This document shows, in pieces, positions 42,772 to 52,832 of a stretch of DNA of 64,000 bases (its first letter is position 1; each line of letters opens with the position of its first letter). A model generated the notes under the pieces. It did no database searches, had not been told where the DNA came from, and saw only the letters and a program-made list of their open reading frames with translations. The stretch spans positions 186,001 to 250,000 of the forward strand of contig NZ_FQYN01000006.1 of NCBI RefSeq assembly GCF_900141805.1, read 5' to 3'. The DNA is from Hymenobacter daecheongensis DSM 21074 (GTDB taxonomy: Bacteria; Bacteroidota; Bacteroidia; Cytophagales; Hymenobacteraceae). A program made the translations under genes and the position numbers.

Positions 42772-43356
42772 ATGAGAGTAGCCATCTACGCCAGAGTGTC
42801 AACCCGTGACAAAGGTCAGGACCCGGAAAACCAACTGCACCAGCTCCGCGATTTCGCTGAACGGCATGGCACTATATATAAGGTGTTCACCGAAGAGATA
42901 TCGGGCGGCAAGCCCGATCGCTCGGAGTTCAAGCAGCTTTTGCTTGAGGCCTACCAAATGAAATTTGACTTGGTCGTATTCTGGCGCTTAGACCGCTTCA
43001 GTCGGGAGGGAGCGCTTCCAACACTTAAGTACCTTAAGGAACTGCGCGATCATGGGGTCAACTACAAATCCTTTACTGAGCCTTATCTTGACAGTTTGGG
43101 TCCGTTTGGAGATGTGATTGTCTCGATGCTGGCTACTATTGCCGCTCAGGACTTGATTAAGATTTCGGAAAACACGAAGGCATCTTTAGCAAAGAAGAAG
43201 GCGGCAGGCGTCCAACTTGGTGCCCCAACGAAAAGTCCGGCGGTCATTGCGCTAGCGCAAGCATTGAAAGCTGAAGGAAAATCGAAAGGTGCTATTGCGC
43301 GCGCCCTTGGTATCTCGCCTAGCACAGTGGCCAAGTATGTCGCTTCAACCTTTTAA
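42772..43356 (+). CDS. Serine recombinase (resolvase/invertase family)
   Basis: 194 aa. Catalytic Ser in YARVSTRDKG (residue 10), VVFWRLDRFSREG with active-site Arg residues, and a C-terminal HTH (SKGAIARALGISPSTVAKYV). The upstream 175-nt gap contains an inverted CCCTCCA/TGGAGGG pair (42659-42688), a possible res site. It separates the replication genes from the defence cargo and may resolve dimers or have brought cargo in. Confidence 0.92.
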   Translation: MRVAIYARVSTRDKGQDPENQLHQLRDFAERHGTIYKVFTEEISGGKPDRSEFKQLLLEAYQMKFDLVVFWRLDRFSREGALPTLKYLKELRDHGVNYKSFTEPYLDSLGPFGDVIVSMLATIAAQDLIKISENTKASLAKKKAAGVQLGAPTKSPAVIALAQALKAEGKSKGAIARALGISPSTVAKYVASTF

Positions 43357-43450
43357 AGGTGTAAGGAACAATAGGATTCGAGATGTAGAGCGGAAGCGAC
43401 AGGTCAAATGATCTGCCTAACTCGATTGCACCACCTAAACTCATACATTT

Positions 43451-44773
43451 TTACTGTTCAAGCCAATAGGGCAACTCTGCACCTATTGAGCAATGCAAGT
43501 AGCCAGAACTGTCAACGTCGGATGTGCCTAATCCGGAGGACATCCCTCCGACCCGGATGTATGATATCCCACACTGAATGGGATCTCCACTTGAATGAAG
43601 CGGGATTTCGAACTCTCCTCTCAACGGAACGTCGTTCGCGGCTTGTGGATATAGAAGGCGTGTATGGTTGGCGCGATATTGCTGGGCATAAGCAAATAGC
43701 TGGCGGAGGTCGTTGGGATTAGGCTGGCCAGGAGGGGGGCGCTTCCACTTTGCATCGAGCACGATTGGGGTGCGCGTTGGATGGGTAAGGAGGAGGTCAG
43801 GCTGCATCTGGCTTTGGTAGGAGCTGGCTTGCCAGAATGTGGCCAGTGGCGGCTTGGTGGCGGTCCAGTCAGGAGGCAAAAGACGCTGCAGGGTGCGTAA
43901 TAGGTAGCTCTCCCATACCCGGTTCATGTTGAAGAACAAGGAAATGAGTTCGTCGGAGCCATGCAGTACATTGGGGCTGAGGCGTAGCAATAACAGGCGG
44001 GCAATACCTAGTGCGGAGCGATAGGGAGCAGTCTGGCGGCTGTTCCTAGTGCGTAGCCGGGCAAAGTGCGCAGCCGTAGGGCGTACTGGGGTAACATCGG
44101 GCCAGGATACCAGGGCACGGGTGGCGCGGCCACGCAGGGAGGCGGTGGTAGTGACGGAGGGTATTAGCAGAAGGGCCTGTTGCAGTAGACTGTGGGCAAG
44201 ATGGTTGCGGTCGTAGGTCTGGTGACGGGTATAAAACCGCTCTTGGTGCACCACGTTGCGGGCGATGTGCTGGCCGAAAAGCAAGGTTCCGCGCAACGCT
44301 TTTACCTGCCCTTCGTGCTGCCGGTAGCGCTTGATGAGGCCCCGGCGTAGTAGTGCCTCCACTTCCGTTAAGAATAAATCCAGGTACAGGTCGAGCAGGG
44401 TGTTTTCCCGCTCCCGCAATAAGGCCGTATTGAATGAGTCGACGGGCAGTAAACCGGCTTCCGCCAGCAGATGGAGTAGCAGGCGGCGCCAACGGTCGAA
44501 GGGCTCATCGCGGGGGTTACTGGCACCGGGTACCGCATCGACTTTAGGCAGCACTTCGATGGTGAGGCTGCCGGCCTGCAACACTCCAACATAGTGCTTG
44601 AAGCGGACGGCACGATGACGAATGTCGTAATACCGTCGGCCGCTGCCGGTGTCGTGGTAGCGTAACAGCTTCTCCCAGTGTTCGATGAGAAATTCAGCTT
44701 GCTCCTCCCCTTCTCCCTGCGTATCGCCCACAGTGAGGGTGCTATGTTCGAGTACGCGCAGAATGTGAGCCAT
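43451..44773 (-). CDS. mcrC: McrC, nuclease subunit of McrBC restriction system
   Basis: 440 aa from ATG 44773, 5 nt after the mcrB stop. The N-terminal part matches McrC (RAVRFKHYVGVLQAGSLTIEVLPKV). The C-terminal PD-(D/E)xK centre is MQPDLLLTHPTRTPIVLDAKWK (Asp, then Asp-x-Lys). With McrB it cuts DNA carrying modified cytosines. Last gene of the minus-strand defence block. Confidence 0.93.
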   Translation of the reverse strand: MAHILRVLEHSTLTVGDTQGEGEEQAEFLIEHWEKLLRYHDTGSGRRYYDIRHRAVRFKHYVGVLQAGSLTIEVLPKVDAVPGASNPRDEPFDRWRRLLLHLLAEAGLLPVDSFNTALLRERENTLLDLYLDLFLTEVEALLRRGLIKRYRQHEGQVKALRGTLLFGQHIARNVVHQERFYTRHQTYDRNHLAHSLLQQALLLIPSVTTTASLRGRATRALVSWPDVTPVRPTAAHFARLRTRNSRQTAPYRSALGIARLLLLRLSPNVLHGSDELISLFFNMNRVWESYLLRTLQRLLPPDWTATKPPLATFWQASSYQSQMQPDLLLTHPTRTPIVLDAKWKRPPPGQPNPNDLRQLFAYAQQYRANHTRLLYPQAANDVPLRGEFEIPLHSSGDPIQCGISYIRVGGMSSGLGTSDVDSSGYLHCSIGAELPYWLEQ

Positions 44774-44778
44774 GGCAC

Positions 44779-47028
44779 CTAGGCGTAAATGCTTTGGAAA
44801 GTGGCAGCAGTCCAAGCATCAGGCGAGATGAGCTTGTAGATAGGCCGTTCGCCCATGCCATGAGCGTCATAGCCAGGGAAAGTAGCCAGCTTGCGGCGTC
44901 CGGGGGAATTGGGTTTGATTACCTCAACGAATTTAGGACCGAGCACCAAACCTATTTTACCCCAGTCGGCGAAGAAGTATTCCTGTAGCAGCGGGATGAT
45001 GCCATGCTCGAAGGAAGTTTGCAGGGATTCAAGCGACTGTGCATCGAGTAGTAGCGCGTGACCGAGGCAGTGGTCGTGGTCGAGCAACTGCTCCAACCGG
45101 CTATTGAGCACCTCCAGTATCTCGGCTACGTTGATGGCTTCAATACCGGTACCGAGAATTCCGTTAGTGCCCACCTGCTTGCGAATTACGTCAGCGTCGG
45201 GCCGCATTTCGGTGAAGCTAAAGCGGCGGCGGAGGGCAGTATCTAGGGCTTCGACGGACCGGTCAGCCGTATTCATTGTACCAAGGAGGTACACGTTATC
45301 CGGCACTACGAAAGAGGATTTGGAGTAAGGAAGCTGCACGCTAAGCATCTCGGGCTGGCCAGCTCGCTTGTCCTTTTCAAGCAACGTTATCAACTCTCCA
45401 AAGATGTTAGCGACGTTGCCCCGGTTGATTTCATCAATAATGAGGACGAAACGCGGCGCAAGCTTCAAGTCATCAGGTGTAAGGGATTTGTAATCGAATC
45501 CCTGAATATTTTCAGCGGCAATCTCTGGGTCGGCTACTGCCCGCAGGAGCATTTCAGAAATAGCGGGACCAGTGGGCGCCTGGTGGGGAGCGTTGGCTCT
45601 CATCTGCGCTTCCAGCTTGCGGAACTCCCGGAAAACAGCACGATATACACTCCGGTCGCGACCATACGTCACGCTATATACAGGCTCAGCATCGGAGGAA
45701 ACAGACTGATAAGGATTATCGTCGTTGATTTTACGCAATCCCTTGCGCGTTACCTGGGGGAGGTTATCGGAAGTACTGGTGCGGTACTTGAAATACGTAG
45801 TTCCGTGGGCGCTGATATTTTGCAGGACCAGCTCTACTCCCTGCTGCGTTTTGACTACTACTTCTTCGCTACCAGCAAGCTGCTGCTGCCACTGCTTTTC
45901 CAGGCTATCAAAAACAGCGTCGAAATCCGGGGGCGCGGCTGCGGAAACGGGTGTAGCAGCAATCAGCCGCTGTCGCAGCTGCAAGTATAGAGCATAAGCA
46001 CCACGCTCAGCTAACGTCTTGAATATGCCACGCTCAATTACATACTTCAGATTCCGGGTGTTTTCGTCCTCCTCATCCTCTTCGTTGATGACGGGTTTGA
46101 TACCTTCGACAAAGTCTTCATAGCTGAAGGCTTGGTGAAAGGTGACGAACTCGAGTTGGCCAGTTGCGCAGTATTTGTCGAGCTCTTCCCGAATCTGCTC
46201 ACGGCTGTAGTCGGCCGTAATCTGCTGATCGGTTTTGCCGGCGAGGATGCCCAGGGCGCGCACAGCGGTGTGGTAGGTTTTGCCCGTGCCGGGGGGACCG
46301 TAGAGTAGCTGATTTCGGGGGGTAGTCATTGAAGAATAATCGGGTTGAGAAAGAGGGGTTTGGTTCAGGGTTTTTGCTGCATCAGGCGTAATAAAGGAAT
46401 CAGCACGGAGCTTTTCAGCAATGATGAATGCCTGTAGCAACTGCTGTAGAATGAGGGTTTTCAGCGCTGATTTCTGCTTAGCACTAGTACTAGCGCGAAG
46501 CTGAGCCAGGGGGAGCTTGGCCAAGGATTGCCAATCGCCGGAAAGGGAGGGATTGGCTAACAGAGGGCCGGGGAAAGCTTGCTTTAATGCTTGACGCAGA
46601 TCGGCAGCTAATTGATTGGTGCGGTCAGGGCTACGAGGCTCATCGGCAGCGCGGGCGCGGCCAAACCAGCGGTTTTTACCGCCTTCATTGGTGCCCAACT
46701 TGAAGCTCAGGTACACAAATTCGTCATCCTGCGGCAGCCAGTAGAGCGGAAACCCCACAATGCGGGGTATTTTATCGGTACCCAGGGTCAGGTAGGTGTC
46801 CGGGAATTTCTGACTTTCCTGCGTAGCCCAAGTAGTAAGGTCAAACAGCAGCAGCTCGGTCTGATTGTCGTGCCACCAACGAAATCGAAGAGGCGATTCG
46901 GGGGCAGTGGTTTTGTTCCGGACGGTATAGTTTTCGTATTGAACTACTATTGGAGCTACATCAATCTGGTCGTCAGCTAACAGCGTTTTCAGCTGTTGCA
47001 ACGTGGTAGCATCAATACGGCGCAACAT
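44779..47028 (-). CDS. mcrB: McrB-type AAA+ GTPase
   Basis: 749 aa. The N-terminal about 230 residues are a recognition region of unknown specificity (QYENYTVRNK..., RFRWWHDNQTELLLF). The AAA+ core has Walker A YGPPGTGKTYHTAV near residue 245, Walker B FVLIIDEINRGNVANIFGEL, the McrB-type NTADRS motif and DTALRRRF. GTP-driven translocation powers cleavage by the adjacent McrC. Confidence 0.93.
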   Translation of the reverse strand: MLRRIDATTLQQLKTLLADDQIDVAPIVVQYENYTVRNKTTAPESPLRFRWWHDNQTELLLFDLTTWATQESQKFPDTYLTLGTDKIPRIVGFPLYWLPQDDEFVYLSFKLGTNEGGKNRWFGRARAADEPRSPDRTNQLAADLRQALKQAFPGPLLANPSLSGDWQSLAKLPLAQLRASTSAKQKSALKTLILQQLLQAFIIAEKLRADSFITPDAAKTLNQTPLSQPDYSSMTTPRNQLLYGPPGTGKTYHTAVRALGILAGKTDQQITADYSREQIREELDKYCATGQLEFVTFHQAFSYEDFVEGIKPVINEEDEEDENTRNLKYVIERGIFKTLAERGAYALYLQLRQRLIAATPVSAAAPPDFDAVFDSLEKQWQQQLAGSEEVVVKTQQGVELVLQNISAHGTTYFKYRTSTSDNLPQVTRKGLRKINDDNPYQSVSSDAEPVYSVTYGRDRSVYRAVFREFRKLEAQMRANAPHQAPTGPAISEMLLRAVADPEIAAENIQGFDYKSLTPDDLKLAPRFVLIIDEINRGNVANIFGELITLLEKDKRAGQPEMLSVQLPYSKSSFVVPDNVYLLGTMNTADRSVEALDTALRRRFSFTEMRPDADVIRKQVGTNGILGTGIEAINVAEILEVLNSRLEQLLDHDHCLGHALLLDAQSLESLQTSFEHGIIPLLQEYFFADWGKIGLVLGPKFVEVIKPNSPGRRKLATFPGYDAHGMGERPIYKLISPDAWTAATFQSIYA

Positions 47029-47078
47029 GGCAGAGGCAGAAATTGGCGAAAGGAATTACTTGACGGTTCTAGGTATTG

Positions 47079-47666
47079 CTACCAAGCTTCAGCGCGGGTG
47101 CGGTGTAAGTGTTTGAGAAAGGGCTGCCCCTTATAATAATGTAGATTGTCAATGACCGTCAATACCATTTGGGCCCGGGCAGCATCAGGACCATGCTGTC
47201 GCTGGACGCTGAGGATGGTTTTCTCGGCTTGCGGAGACAGCCGGAAGGCGTAATAAAGCCTGGGGAAGTTATTCAGAAGTAGATACTGTTCGGCAGGCAA
47301 AGGCGGCGAAAGGTCGGGGGCCAGTTGCGGAGGAGCTTGTGGGAGCTCAAAAAGAGACTCATCACTTACACGGCGGAGGGATATAAAGCTGAGCATGCCG
47401 TCGAGCCATTCGTCGATGATGGGTTGGGGCAAAAAGTCGCTTTCGAAGTAGAAAAGCTCCTCGTTGCAGAGCTCCAAATATTGTTGCACTGTTTTGGTCT
47501 TGAGCGGAAGCTGGCCAAGCTTGGGACTTAGCTTCTGAAACCGAGTGGTGCAACTCGTAATAACGGCGTGATGAAAGCTATTGCGGGAGCCCTGCCAGGT
47601 CAGCAGCGCAAGCAAAAGCCCAACGGCACCCAGAATAGTAGCGATGTGCGCCAGAGACTCAAGCAT
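47079..47666 (-). CDS. Membrane-anchored protein of unknown function in defence block
   Basis: 195 aa. One N-terminal membrane helix (HIATILGAVGLLLALLTW) and a soluble helical remainder with FHHAVITSCTTRFQKL and LYYAFRLSPQAEKT. Similar single-helix accessory proteins occur beside restriction operons but no family was recognised. Upstream of mcrB by 50 nt. Confidence 0.7.
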   Translation of the reverse strand: MLESLAHIATILGAVGLLLALLTWQGSRNSFHHAVITSCTTRFQKLSPKLGQLPLKTKTVQQYLELCNEELFYFESDFLPQPIIDEWLDGMLSFISLRRVSDESLFELPQAPPQLAPDLSPPLPAEQYLLLNNFPRLYYAFRLSPQAEKTILSVQRQHGPDAARAQMVLTVIDNLHYYKGQPFLKHLHRTRAEAW

Positions 47667-47709
47667 TGGGGAAAAGGTCAGTGTAATATGAATGGGTAAA
47701 GTAAGGGCA

Positions 47710-48423
47710 TTAGCTTAAGGCTTTCTCCAGCTTCTCCTTGCGGCGTTCCCAGTCGGGCAGGATTTTAGTGAGGAGGCGGTAGAAGCGGCGGGAATGGTTG
47801 GGCTCGATGAGGTGGCAGAGCTCATGCAGGATGACGTAAGCAATGGAGCTTTTGTCGGCTCGGATGAGGTCCGTATTGAGGGTGATGCGGCCGGCGGGGC
47901 TGCAGCTGCCCCAGCGCTTTTGAAGGTAGCGCTGGTGGAGAGTGGGCATAGGGAACTGGTACTCGCTGAGCAGCGGCAGGCACTGCTGCAGCACGGCCTG
48001 GAACTGCTCGGCGGCGTGCTGCTGGTACCACTGGCGTAGCAGCTGGGCAGTGTGGTCGGCTTCTTCCGGGCGGGGCGTGTTCACCACTAAGCGGCCGCGG
48101 ATGAGCTTGACCTGGGACTTGGGGGCTTCTTCGAGGCGGAGGCGGTACTGGCGGCCAAGGTAGAGGTGGGTTTCGCCGCTGACGTAGCGTCGGGCCGGCG
48201 TGGAGGGGCGGAACTGCTGGAAGTAGGCCTGCTGGCGCAGAATCCAGGCAGCGCGGCGGGTGACGCGGGTCTGAATCTGGGCCAGGGGAATATCGGGCGG
48301 CGAGAGGACGTGCACGCGCTGGTCGGGGTGCACGGAGATGCTCAGGGTGCGGCGTGGGCGTACCTCTACCGTGAAGGCCAGTTCATGGCTGCCATAAGTG
48401 ATGGAAGAAGCGGTAACACTCAT
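47710..48423 (-). CDS. YgjP/M48-type metallopeptidase (DUF45)
   Basis: 237 aa. HELCH at about residue 196 within AYVILHELCHLIEPNHSRRF supplies the zinc HExxH. The third ligand probably comes from the NHSRRFY segment. The N-terminal half has the DUF45 pattern RRTLSISVHPDQRVHV, RRAAWILRQQAYF and YLGRQYRLR. The gene overlaps hsdR by 4 nt (ATGA); such proteases often travel with type I restriction systems. Confidence 0.9.
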   Translation of the reverse strand: MSVTASSITYGSHELAFTVEVRPRRTLSISVHPDQRVHVLSPPDIPLAQIQTRVTRRAAWILRQQAYFQQFRPSTPARRYVSGETHLYLGRQYRLRLEEAPKSQVKLIRGRLVVNTPRPEEADHTAQLLRQWYQQHAAEQFQAVLQQCLPLLSEYQFPMPTLHQRYLQKRWGSCSPAGRITLNTDLIRADKSSIAYVILHELCHLIEPNHSRRFYRLLTKILPDWERRKEKLEKALS

Positions 48424-51400
48424 GCGTACTGGCGGCGGGCGACAGCGAATACCTGGTCGAGGAGGCGGTCGATGGCTTCGAGGGACAGGCCGAGCTTTTC
48501 GCGTTCGTTCAGGTCGAAGAGGTAGTCGTCGAGGGCGAGGCGGGCAGCGTTGACGAGTGAGTCTTTGTTGGGCCAGTCGACGATGGGGCGGTCCTGGTCG
48601 AGCAGGTGGCTGCGGAGCAGGTCGTCGAGATGAAGGCCGGCGTGAATGGCTACTTGGCGTAGCGGGGCCGCCTCCAGGCCGGTGGTCGGGCGCAGGGCTT
48701 CTTCGGTTAGACCGTAGAAGGCCTGGGCAGCGGGGCGGCCCTGAAGGGCGGCGGGGGTATCGGGGGCGGTGCGGTGGCGCAGCACCTGTTGCTGCAGGTC
48801 GCTGGCCCGCTGCAGGTACTCAGCCTCAGAGATGCGTCGGGCGCGGTAGTCGGCAATGGTTTCCTCGATAAGCTCGGACAGGCGGCGGAAAAGGGTCGGG
48901 TCTTCGTCCATCTTTTCGGTGATGGTGCGGGCGGTCCGGTGCGCAATGGTATCGGCTTTGGCGGCGGGCGTGCCAGCTTCGGCCACTACTTCGGCAAAGT
49001 GCTGTTCATCGAAGATATTGACCAGCTGGGTGAGGCGAATAATTTCCTCGGTGCTGATGTGCGTGTCGATGAGCTTCTGCACCTGCGCTTCGTACTGTTT
49101 GTAATCAACGGTGTCGGCGTAGCGCTGCTTGGCTTGTTCGCGCAGCTTGAGGAAAAAAGCGCCATCGTGGCGGTACTGCTCGACTTTGGCCGGCGGGTTG
49201 CGCTGCGTGAATTCCAGAGTGGAGAGAGCCAGGCGCAGCAGGCGCGCATAGACGGAAACCTTCTCGTAGAAATCATGGCGGACGGCTGCATCAGCCAATA
49301 ACTGTTGGTAAGCTTCGGCATCGTAGCGGTTGGGGACGGCGCGAAATAGGTCCCACAGTGCTGCGTGGCGCTGGGGCAGGTCATCAACCTGACCGCGCAC
49401 ATGGGCAAGCGTGTCGGCTAGGTCGGCTTCGTCGAAGCCGTCGAGACTGGAATAGGTGTTCAGGGCCGAATCGAGCTGCTGGAGGTTGCCGTAGTAGTCG
49501 ATGATGTAGCCGAAGTCCTTGCCAGGGTGCACGCGGTTTACGCGGGCAATGGCTTGGAGCAAGGTGTGTTCGCGCAAACCGCGGGTGAGGTAGAGGACAG
49601 TGTTGCGGGGGGCATCGAAGCCAGTAAGCAGCTTATCGACGACGATGATTATTTCAGGCTTGTCCTGGTACTTGAAGGCATTGATGACATTTTTCTGGTA
49701 TTGCTCGGGCGAGCCGTGCAGGTCCATCATGCGCTTCCAGAACCGCACAATCGGGTCGGTGGACTCGGTGGCGTAGGCATCATCGGTCCCCTCACGCTCG
49801 TCAGGGCCGGAGATGAGGACTTCGGATGATACCTGGCCCAGCATGTCGAGGGCTGCTTTGTAATTGAGAGCCGCTTTTTTGGAACCGGTGACGAGCTGGC
49901 CTTTGAGGCCGGTACCGGCCCAAGTGGCGCTAAAGTGCTGGCTGATGTCGAGAGCTATTTCCTGAATTTTCTGCTCAGCTTCGTTCAAGGGTTGGGCACG
50001 ACTGACCTTGTGCTTAAGGTCAGCACGCTGGTAGTCGGTGAGGGGCTCGGTGACGACATCAAAAAATCGGTCGAGGGGACGGGCATTGACGGTTTGGGCG
50101 GCGTGGCGGCCTTCGTAGAGCAGCGGTACCACGGCTTTGTCTTCGACGGCCTGGCGGATGGTATAGTACGGGTCGATGAGGCCGCCGAAGCGGGCGGCGG
50201 TGCTTTTCTCACGCTTGAGCAGAGGCGTGCCGGTGAAGGCTAGGAAGCATGCTTTGGGTAGCACCTGACGCATGCGTGTGTGCAGGGAACCGTACTGAGA
50301 GCGGTGGCCTTCGTCGACAAGCACGAAGATGTTATCGTCGTCGAGGGGTACGTCGAGATGCTTGACAGCTTTGTCGAACTTGTTGATGAGCGTAGTGATG
50401 ACTTCAGCACGCGGGTCGTGCAGGAGTTGGCGTAGATGCTTGCCCGAACGCGCGCGCTTGGGCAGCTTGCCGCATTTGATGAAAGTGCCTTCAATCTGTT
50501 CGTCGAGGTCGGTGCGGTCGGTTACTAGCAGGATGCGGGACCCGGGAAGACGTGAGTCGGTGGCAAGCAGCTGGGCCAGCATGACCATGGTGAGCGACTT
50601 GCCGGAGCCCTGGGTGTGCCAGAGCACGCCGCCGAGGCGGCGGCCGTCTGAGTCGCGCTGCTGCACCCGTTCTAGAGTAGCGCGCACGCCGAAGAACTGC
50701 TGGTAGCGGGCTATTTTCTTGAGGCCGTCCTCGTAAAGCACAAAATGGAAAGCCAGGTCGAGCAAGCGTTGTGGCTGGCATAGGCTCCAGAGGGCGCGGT
50801 CTTGGCCGGTGGGCAGTTGAGGAGCAGCCTGGAGTTGGCGGAAGTAGCCCTGGGCGTAGGTAAAGTCACCGCTGAAGAGGGCAGCTTCCTGCTCAGGGCG
50901 CAGGGGCTGGTTTTTGAGGGTCAGAAGCTGCTGCTCCCAAGCAGCTTGGGCCTCGGGGTTGGAGTGCTGCTCGCGCCAGACAGCCCAGAACTCGGTGGGG
51001 GTGGCGGTGGTGGCGTAGCGGGCCTGGTCACCGTCGGCCACGAGTAGCAACTGCGACCAGATGTAGAGCGGGCGAATGCCGTCTTCGGTTTGCTGGCGCA
51101 AGTGCTGGGAAATGGCCTGGTCGAGCAGGCCAGTAGCGGCACGCTTGCACTCGAGCACGGCCAGGGGGATGCCGTTGACGAAAAGCACCACGTCGGGGCG
51201 GTAGGTATCGGGTAGGCCGGAGCGCTGCACCGAAAACTCGCTGGTGACATGGAAGACATTGTTTGCGGGCTGCTGCCAATCGATGTAGCGCAGGGAGAAG
51301 CTTTTTCGGTCACCGTCGACCACCTGCTCGAAGCTCTTGCCAAGGGTGAGTAGGTCGTAGGCAGCGTGGGTGGCGGAGCCAAAGCCCAGGGGCCCGGGCA

Positions 51401-51659
51401 GGTCGCGTAGGGCCTGGATGGCGGCTGAAAGGTTATCGTCGGAAAAGGGCTGCTGCTGGCCGCGGTGGCGCACGGCGTTGAGGCGGGCAAGCTGGGCGCG
51501 CAGCACCGTTTCGAGGAGGACATTATCGGTCCGTCCGCCGCGGGCGACCAGGGCATGTGCGGGGGGGAGGTATGTATAGCCAAGCTTCTGCAGCCATAGC
51601 AGGGCGGGGAGCTGGGAGGCGTGGTCTTCGCGCAGGTTGGGGGTAGCGGAGGCTGGCAT
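48420..51659 (-). CDS. hsdR: Type I restriction enzyme R subunit
   Basis: 1079 aa. N-terminal nuclease domain with RPDVVLFVNGIPLAVLECKR (Asp, Glu-x-Lys). Helicase motif I TQGSGKSLTMVMLAQ, motif II VDEGHRSQYG, motif III FTGTPL and motif VI DAPRNTVLYLTRGLREHTLLQAIARVNR. It is motor and nuclease of the type I complex with HsdM and HsdS at 55329-58081. Unusually, three other genes separate it from hsdS. Confidence 0.96.
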   Translation of the reverse strand: MPASATPNLREDHASQLPALLWLQKLGYTYLPPAHALVARGGRTDNVLLETVLRAQLARLNAVRHRGQQQPFSDDNLSAAIQALRDLPGPLGFGSATHAAYDLLTLGKSFEQVVDGDRKSFSLRYIDWQQPANNVFHVTSEFSVQRSGLPDTYRPDVVLFVNGIPLAVLECKRAATGLLDQAISQHLRQQTEDGIRPLYIWSQLLLVADGDQARYATTATPTEFWAVWREQHSNPEAQAAWEQQLLTLKNQPLRPEQEAALFSGDFTYAQGYFRQLQAAPQLPTGQDRALWSLCQPQRLLDLAFHFVLYEDGLKKIARYQQFFGVRATLERVQQRDSDGRRLGGVLWHTQGSGKSLTMVMLAQLLATDSRLPGSRILLVTDRTDLDEQIEGTFIKCGKLPKRARSGKHLRQLLHDPRAEVITTLINKFDKAVKHLDVPLDDDNIFVLVDEGHRSQYGSLHTRMRQVLPKACFLAFTGTPLLKREKSTAARFGGLIDPYYTIRQAVEDKAVVPLLYEGRHAAQTVNARPLDRFFDVVTEPLTDYQRADLKHKVSRAQPLNEAEQKIQEIALDISQHFSATWAGTGLKGQLVTGSKKAALNYKAALDMLGQVSSEVLISGPDEREGTDDAYATESTDPIVRFWKRMMDLHGSPEQYQKNVINAFKYQDKPEIIIVVDKLLTGFDAPRNTVLYLTRGLREHTLLQAIARVNRVHPGKDFGYIIDYYGNLQQLDSALNTYSSLDGFDEADLADTLAHVRGQVDDLPQRHAALWDLFRAVPNRYDAEAYQQLLADAAVRHDFYEKVSVYARLLRLALSTLEFTQRNPPAKVEQYRHDGAFFLKLREQAKQRYADTVDYKQYEAQVQKLIDTHISTEEIIRLTQLVNIFDEQHFAEVVAEAGTPAAKADTIAHRTARTITEKMDEDPTLFRRLSELIEETIADYRARRISEAEYLQRASDLQQQVLRHRTAPDTPAALQGRPAAQAFYGLTEEALRPTTGLEAAPLRQVAIHAGLHLDDLLRSHLLDQDRPIVDWPNKDSLVNAARLALDDYLFDLNEREKLGLSLEAIDRLLDQVFAVARRQYA

Positions 51660-51677
51660 ACTCTTGGATCCTATTAG

Positions 51678-52547
51678 TTATTCCTGCTTGCTAGCAGCTG
51701 CCAAGTCTTCCTGATGTTCTAACAAGCGAGCATGCAGATGCCCCATGTTGATGGTCAAGTCTTCTATAAGCACCTTTTCCGCTCCAATTCTGCTGCTGGT
51801 TAGTTGTACAGCTCTGAAACATCCATAAAGGGCTTTATACCATTGCAAGCACTCAAACCATTGCGGTAAGTTAATGATCACACTACCAGCGTGAGAGTAG
51901 TGCTCATGCTGGGAAAAGTGCTTGTATAACCAATAAAGATGAGACAAAGAGCTGAATTCCGGCAGTTTATTCAGATAAGTATACTGTGATTCAGTAGTAA
52001 GTGTGCTTGAAAAAGTCCTTCCTCCTTTTTTCAATAATTCTTCGTCACTACCATGTCGAAGAACTTCACTCTTCTTGAATTTTAAGGCAGGAGAGGTTTC
52101 TTCAATTAAGTAAGCTGCATCTGCATACAGCTTACTTAATGCTTGTTGCTTCGCATCTTCAGTCGTTGTGAGTTGGTCTGCATCTAGCAAGCCTTTCACG
52201 AACTTGATGTATGGAGTATCAAGCACATGTAATTCATTCTCGAAAGTGGGTTCGTGCTGTTCTAGACTCTTCAAGAATAAGAGTAGCAGAACATCTGTAA
52301 CGCAAGAGCGAAATAGCAACGAGATAGGTACTTTCATTTCGCCATACTCTGGCCAATAACCGAGTTGGGCAAGAATGCCCATGAGACTAGCCTTTAACCG
52401 ACGAAAGAGGTCCAAGTATGTTTTCTCGATTATTGGAATAGGCAGTTGTCGGCCAGCATGGGGTGCACCTATTGCATTGATGGCACCAATAAGTGATTCA
52501 ATGTAACGTTTTAGAAAGTCGCGGTCTTTTTGGTCTCCGTAAATCAT
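51678..52547 (-). CDS. Unknown helical protein in type I RM locus
   Basis: 289 aa, almost wholly helical, with no membrane segment. Blocks: FLKRYIESLIGAINAIGAPH, SLLFRSCVTDVLLLLFLKSLEQ, SHLYWLYKHFSQHEHYSHAGS. The arrangement is reminiscent of DUF5677/HEPN-like or abortive-infection helical proteins, but a definite RxxxxH catalytic motif was not found. More AT-rich by eye than the flanking hsdR. Confidence 0.6.
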   Translation of the reverse strand: MIYGDQKDRDFLKRYIESLIGAINAIGAPHAGRQLPIPIIEKTYLDLFRRLKASLMGILAQLGYWPEYGEMKVPISLLFRSCVTDVLLLLFLKSLEQHEPTFENELHVLDTPYIKFVKGLLDADQLTTTEDAKQQALSKLYADAAYLIEETSPALKFKKSEVLRHGSDEELLKKGGRTFSSTLTTESQYTYLNKLPEFSSLSHLYWLYKHFSQHEHYSHAGSVIINLPQWFECLQWYKALYGCFRAVQLTSSRIGAEKVLIEDLTINMGHLHARLLEHQEDLAAASKQE

Positions 52548-52559
52548 AGCTGTGAGAAA

Positions 52560-52832
52560 TTAGGGTTTATCCCAGTAGCGGCGGAACATTTCTGCTTCGG
52601 CTTCCAGAAGGTGTTGGTAATCGTGGTTGGCAACGGCAGTCAAATATTAGAAGCGGCGAATATCAAATATGCCCAACTGCACTTCGGGCGTGCTCTTAGC
52701 CCAAAATTGCTGCTCAAGCAGATAATTGATAGCGCAAACTAGCTCCTTCGTAATGCATTCCTGACGGAAATGCAGCTTCAGGACGTGCACTTTTAGATGT
52801 TGGAAGGATGAGTAAAATAGGTTTAGCAGGTA
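52560..52832 (-). pseudogene. In-frame coding-like remnant after the PD-(D/E)xK-like gene
   Basis: Continuing in the same frame past the stop at 52833-52835, the minus strand stays open for 61 codons (...LKLHFRQECITKELVCAINYLL... IFDIRRF) to a TAA at 52647-52649. It is then open for 28 more codons (NHDYQHLLEAEAEMFRRYWDKP) to a TAA at 52560-52562. The amino-acid make-up looks protein-like. Either a decayed C-terminal extension or a broken small gene. Confidence 0.35.
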
